Shown here one piece after another: positions 60,852 through 64,000 of a stretch of DNA of 64,000 nucleotides. A program made the translations under genes and the position numbers. The DNA comes from Rhodopseudomonas_A sp036404135. GTDB taxonomy: Bacteria > Pseudomonadota > Alphaproteobacteria > Rhizobiales > Xanthobacteraceae. The stretch is taken from the NCBI RefSeq assembly GCF_036404135.1, contig NZ_DASWPE010000089.1:1-64000 (forward strand), read 5' to 3'. The stretch's first letter is position 1. The number at the start of each line of letters is the position of its first letter. The notes under the pieces are model-generated. The model made no database searches. It saw only the letters and a list, made by a program, of their open reading frames with translations, and had not been told where the DNA came from.

Positions 60852-61745
60852 CTATGCCTCTTGCCGTAGCAGCCGGTCCAAGCAGTCGCCGAGCGACGTC
60901 TTCACCGGCGGAAGATGAACGCCAAACAGGGAATTCAGCCTCGCCGTTGAGAGCTGTGAATTCAACGGCCTTGATGCAGGTGTCGGATACTCCGAAGTGG
61001 TAATCGGATCAACCGGGATGGTTCGCCCACCATGTAAAGCAGCGCCGGCGATAATCGCCCGCGCGAAATCGCACCACGTCATCACCTCCGGACCGGCAAG
61101 ATGCGTAACACCTGCGAAGCGTGAATTCCAGCCTGAATCGCCCCAGATTCGGCCTATGGCAAGGATCGCGTTGGCGATATCGGGCGCGTAGGTCGGACAT
61201 CCATGCTGATCATCGACGACACGCAGCCGGTCGCGCTCGGCCGACAAGCGCAGCATGGTGCGGACGAAATTGCTGCCGAACGGCGCGTAAACCCACGACG
61301 TGCGTAGCACGATATGCTTTGGATTGGCTTGGCCGACGGCGATTTCACCCTCGAGCTTGGAGCGGCCGTAAATTCCCTGCGGTGCCACCGGATCGCTCTC
61401 GACATAGGCCCCTTGTTTGTTGCCGTCGAAAACGTAGTCGGTCGACAACTGGATGATCGGAATACCCAGCTTCGCCGTAATCCGCGCAATGGATCGCGCG
61501 CCGTCGCGGTTGATCGCGAAGGCCTGATCCGGCTCGGCTTCGGCCTTGTCGACCGCGGTATAGGCCGCCGGATTGATCACCAGGTCCGGCTTGAAATTGC
61601 CGATCGCGTTTTCAAGCGACGACGGGTCTTGCAGATCGACCAGCGGCCGAGCGCCGTAGCCGTACACGATGTCCGGTTGCAGCGCCGCTGCTTCGCGCAG
61701 CGACCGCGCCACCTGACCGTCGCCACCGATGACATAAAGCCTCAT
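60852..61745 (-). CDS. rfbD: dTDP-4-dehydrorhamnose reductase
   Basis: Final step of dTDP-L-rhamnose synthesis, NAD(P)H-dependent. The 297-residue SDR has VIGGDGQVARSLREAA (the GxxGQ loop), NPAAYTAVDKAEAEP, STDYVFDGNKQGAY, YGRSKLEGEIAV (Tyr and Lys), LRTSWVYAPFGSNFV and RPLNSQLSTARL near the end. Normal length. Six bases separate it from the rfbB stop, so the operon order is rfbC, rfbB, rfbD, rfbA in the direction of transcription. Confidence 0.96.
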   Translation of the reverse strand: MRLYVIGGDGQVARSLREAAALQPDIVYGYGARPLVDLQDPSSLENAIGNFKPDLVINPAAYTAVDKAEAEPDQAFAINRDGARSIARITAKLGIPIIQLSTDYVFDGNKQGAYVESDPVAPQGIYGRSKLEGEIAVGQANPKHIVLRTSWVYAPFGSNFVRTMLRLSAERDRLRVVDDQHGCPTYAPDIANAILAIGRIWGDSGWNSRFAGVTHLAGPEVMTWCDFARAIIAGAALHGGRTIPVDPITTSEYPTPASRPLNSQLSTARLNSLFGVHLPPVKTSLGDCLDRLLRQEA

Positions 61746-61751
61746 GATCGC

Positions 61752-62804
61752 TCAGGATTTGACAAGGCCAAGCCGCTCCCCGGCGTAAACACGGTTGCGC
61801 AATGGCTCCCACCAGTCAGCCCGATCCAGGTACCAGCGCACGGTCTTTTCGATTCCGGTTTCGAAGGTCTCGTGGGCGCGCCAGCCCAACTCGGTCTCGA
61901 GCTTGCTGGCGTCGATTGCATAGCGCTGATCATGGCCGGGACGATCGGTCACAAAGCTGATCAAATCATGATGCGAAGCGCCATCGGGACGCAGCCGGTC
62001 CATCCAGTTGCAGATTTCCCGCACCACGTCGATGTTCTTCCGTTCGTTGCGGCCGCCGATATTGTAGGTTTCACCCGGGCGGCCCTTGGCGAGTATGATG
62101 CCGAGCGCGCGGGCGTGATCCTCGACGTAGAGCCAATCGCGAATGTTCGAACCGTCGCCATAGACCGGCAGCGGCTTGCGATCCAACGCGTTGAGGATGA
62201 TCAGCGGGATCAGCTTTTCCGGAAAGTGATAGGGACCGTAATTGTTCGAGCAGTTGGAGACGATCACCGGCAAGCCGTAGGTCCGTTGCCAGGCCTTCGC
62301 CAAATGATCCGATGCCGCCTTGGTGGCCGAATAGGGCGAGCTGGGGTCGTAGGGTGTGGTTTCTGTAAACAGGCCGTCATCGCCGAGCGATCCATACACC
62401 TCGTCGGTGGAGACGTGGACGAAGCGAAACTCGGTCGCTGCGTTGTCGCGGCCCGAAGCGACGTAGCGTCGCGCCGCCTCAAGCAGCGTGAAGGAGCCCA
62501 GCACGTTGGTCTTGACGAAAACGTCGGAGCCGGAAATCGAGCGGTCGACGTGACTTTCGGCGGCGAGATGCACCACCGCATCCGGCTGATACTTGGCGAA
62601 GATCGCCCTGACGGCGTCGGCGTCGCAGATGTCGTGGCGTTCGAACGCGTAGCGAGGACTGCCGGCCACCGGCTGCAGCGAGGCCAGATTGCCCGCATAG
62701 GTCAGCTTGTCGATGACCACGACGTCATGGCCGAGATCGGCGACGAAATGCCGGCAGACCGCCGATCCGATGAAGCCCGCGCCGCCCGTAACCAGAACCC
62801 GCAT
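61752..62804 (-). CDS. rfbB: dTDP-glucose 4,6-dehydratase
   Basis: Makes dTDP-4-keto-6-deoxyglucose. The 350-residue SDR has VLVTGGAGFIGSAVCRHFV, KLTYAGNLASLQPV, VHLAAESHVDRSI, the catalytic VSTDEVYGSL (Thr-Asp-Glu), SSPYSATKAASDHL (Tyr and Lys) and NNYGPYHFPEKLIPL. All RmlB residues are present. Its product also is the precursor for dTDP-3-amino sugars, so it could serve the aminotransferase at 46147-47259 as well as rhamnose synthesis. Confidence 0.97.
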   Translation of the reverse strand: MRVLVTGGAGFIGSAVCRHFVADLGHDVVVIDKLTYAGNLASLQPVAGSPRYAFERHDICDADAVRAIFAKYQPDAVVHLAAESHVDRSISGSDVFVKTNVLGSFTLLEAARRYVASGRDNAATEFRFVHVSTDEVYGSLGDDGLFTETTPYDPSSPYSATKAASDHLAKAWQRTYGLPVIVSNCSNNYGPYHFPEKLIPLIILNALDRKPLPVYGDGSNIRDWLYVEDHARALGIILAKGRPGETYNIGGRNERKNIDVVREICNWMDRLRPDGASHHDLISFVTDRPGHDQRYAIDASKLETELGWRAHETFETGIEKTVRWYLDRADWWEPLRNRVYAGERLGLVKS

Positions 62805-62819
62805 CTTGCGCTCCTGAAA

Positions 62820-63386
62820 TCAGACTGAAAAAGGCGGAGCGGCGGCATCGAGGCGGGGCTGCTTACGATCCTTATCGGAGAGGATAAGGTCCGCTGCCGC
62901 CAATCGCCAATCGATGGCCAGGGACGAATCGTCCCAGGCGATGCCGCGGTCGCACTCCGGTGCGTAATAATCCGTGACCTTGTAGATCACCTCGCAATCG
63001 TCCTGCAGCGTCACATAGCCATGGGCGAAGCCCGGCGGAACCCACAACTGACGCCAATTGTCCGCCGACAGTTCGACCGCGACGTGGCGACCAAAGGTCG
63101 CCGACCCGCCGCGAATGTCCACCGCCACATCGAGAATCGCGCCTTTCGAGCAACGCACGAGCTTTCCCTGGGCATGCGGTGGAAGCTGAAAATGCAAACC
63201 GCGCAGCACGCCCCTTTGCGCCGAGTGAACGTGATTGTCCTGGACGAAAACGGCGTCGACGTCGAACTTGGCAAACAGGTCCGCGCGATAGGTTTCGGAG
63301 AAGAAGCCGCGCTGGTCGCCGTGCTTGGTCGGCGTCACCAACAGGATGTCGGGTAATTCCAAACGTTCAATCTGCATCTCGGGCAC
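62820..63386 (-). CDS. rfbC: dTDP-4-dehydrorhamnose 3,5-epimerase
   Basis: A 188-residue cupin enzyme: DQRGFFSETYRADLF, VLRGLHFQLPPHAQGKLVRC (catalytic His and the Lys/Arg), LDVAVDIRGGSATFGR, LWVPPGFAHGYVTL, YKVTDYYAPECDRGIAWDD (Tyr, Asp). Normal length and motifs. First gene of the rml operon, 15 bases before rfbB. The promoter is probably in the 315 bases upstream. Confidence 0.96.
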   Translation of the reverse strand: MPEMQIERLELPDILLVTPTKHGDQRGFFSETYRADLFAKFDVDAVFVQDNHVHSAQRGVLRGLHFQLPPHAQGKLVRCSKGAILDVAVDIRGGSATFGRHVAVELSADNWRQLWVPPGFAHGYVTLQDDCEVIYKVTDYYAPECDRGIAWDDSSLAIDWRLAAADLILSDKDRKQPRLDAAAPPFSV

Positions 63387-63701
63387 AACTCAAGCCATGA
63401 AAATTCCGCGAGACCTGGAAGCCACGCGCTTCGCTCGCGATTTCAGGCTCGACGATCTATCTACCGATGCTGCTCGCAGTCATATCTCAGACGCGCGGCA
63501 CAGTGTCGCGAACGCTCCCGTCTCGCAGGCGGTTTCTAGCCACTTTCAGGCCGTTGCGCAACACGCCAGCGGCGCGCAGCGCGGCCGCGGGACGCCGCCG
63601 CGGGGCGCGGGATCGATCGCAAAATCACTCGCCCGGCACTCCGAGGCAGCGAATATCAGTTCGGCAATGCCATCCGCGACGATTCGAGACATGTAGCAAA
63701 C
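63387..63701. promoter_or_regulatory. Intergenic region upstream of rfbC
   Basis: 315 bases between the rfbC start and the stop of the partial gene at the right edge. Contains GC-rich inverted segments (around 63570-63605, GCGCAGCGCGGCCGCGG) but no gene that I recognise. Frames here on the plus strand are Arg/Ala-rich and have no ribosome site. Presumably holds the rml promoter. Confidence 0.45.
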
Positions 63702-64000
63702 CTAGGGCCGCGATGCCCTGCGAAGCTCTTGGAGATCGGACCGCTGCGACAACGCCAGATCGGCGATACGCCACGAGCCGCAAGATGCGCGATCCACAAG
63801 ATCGAACCGCAATGATGTGATCTTACCTCCCAGCACCCAGGCCGGAAAGGCGTCGACCGGAACGACGACGCGGCCGTTGTGGGCGTGAAAGCTGACCGAT
63901 CGCTTGGTCTCGACCGATGGCGCTTGCTCCGTCGTCCAGAACAGCTCGAGAGCCGACGCCGGGGTGGCGGCCAGGCATTCAAAATTGAATGAAATGATCC
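63702..64000 (-). CDS. Partial gene, C-terminal 98 residues of an unidentified protein
   Basis: Reading inward from the right edge, the minus-strand frame is open for 98 codons and ends at TAG 63702-63704. The translation contains ECLAATPASALELFWTT, VSFHAHNGRVVVPVDAF, PAWVLGGKITSLRFDLVD and SCGSWRIADLALSQR. It looks like a beta-rich domain at the end of a larger protein, with an FHAHNG turn. I do not recognise the family; since it lies beside rml genes it may belong to a glycosyltransferase or a membrane polysaccharide protein. The 5' part is outside the window. Confidence 0.65.
   Translation of the reverse strand, partial: IISFNFECLAATPASALELFWTTEQAPSVETKRSVSFHAHNGRVVVPVDAFPAWVLGGKITSLRFDLVDRASCGSWRIADLALSQRSDLQELRRASRP

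Noticed and set aside
63403..63982. Plus- and minus-strand frames of 100-120 codons at the right edge
   Set aside because: They are Arg/Ser/Pro-rich shadows. The minus frame ending at 63702 gives a normal-looking protein (VSFHAHNGRVVVPVDAF) and explains the region better.
1..64000. CRISPR arrays, tRNA or rRNA genes, insertion sequences, prophage
   Set aside because: No regular spaced repeats, cloverleaf-like sequences, transposase motifs or phage structural genes were seen by eye; the only repeats are the palindromic and dispersed elements listed.

Overview
The window is GC-rich alphaproteobacterial chromosome, most likely Nitrobacteraceae (Rhodopseudomonas/Bradyrhizobium type). The evidence is the high-GC codon use, two complete Liv-type ABC importer sets, and intergenic repeats of kinds I recall as common in that group (the CTCTCCCCGC/GCGGGGAGAG hairpins, the 'GCGTGATC..GATCATGC' element and the 'GCTATAGCG..CTCTAG' element). 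I see no tRNA, rRNA, CRISPR array, insertion sequence or prophage gene. The genus call is inference from pattern, not from a search.

Layout. 0-10 kb: sugar-nucleotide and surface-glycan genes (UDP-glucose dehydrogenase, a WecA/MraY-type initiating transferase, a FlaA1/CapD-type dehydratase, UDP-xylose synthase) mixed with housekeeping-type genes (PurU, a HemD-like protein) and a MetE-like protein that has lost most of its zinc ligands. 10-15.2 kb: a five-gene Liv-type importer operon whose LivF has Arg at the Walker A lysine. 15.4-16.7 kb: a GAF-EAL cyclic-di-GMP phosphodiesterase. 16.9-23.7 kb: a second Liv-type importer set containing an acyl-CoA ligase gene collapsed by a large in-frame deletion. 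It is invaded by palindromic repeat units, one inverted pair of which encloses a DUF559 nuclease-like gene. 24.8-27.9 kb: a two-gene type I secretion ATPase/adaptor unit with no visible substrate or outer-membrane partner.

27.9-41.5 kb is an array of large polytopic membrane proteins that look like GT-C/ArnT-type glycosyltransferases. It contains two paralogous pairs, one low-GC gene and one gene broken by an in-frame TGA. 41.5-49.6 kb is a leftward block (GtrA, GNAT/FemAB-like acyltransferase, GT2, glycosidase-like propeller, NeuD-like acyltransferase, methyltransferase, DegT aminotransferase, SDR, Gmd), many of its genes overlapping, that probably makes and transfers a modified amino sugar. 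50.1-54.0 kb, rightward: a flippase-like membrane protein, a STELLO/DUF288-like protein, a GT2 and GDP-fucose synthase. 54.1-63.4 kb, leftward: a giant GT4-RgpF glycosyltransferase, a methyltransferase with a long coiled coil (possible chain-length ruler), an SDR and the dTDP-rhamnose operon rmlA-D-B-C. A truncated gene runs off the right edge.

Together the glycan genes can supply UDP-glucuronate/UDP-xylose, GDP-fucose, dTDP-rhamnose and probably one acylated amino sugar. No obvious Wzx, Wzy, Wzm/Wzt or Wzz is present, so polymer assembly and export must be encoded outside the window or depend on the unrecognised membrane proteins here.
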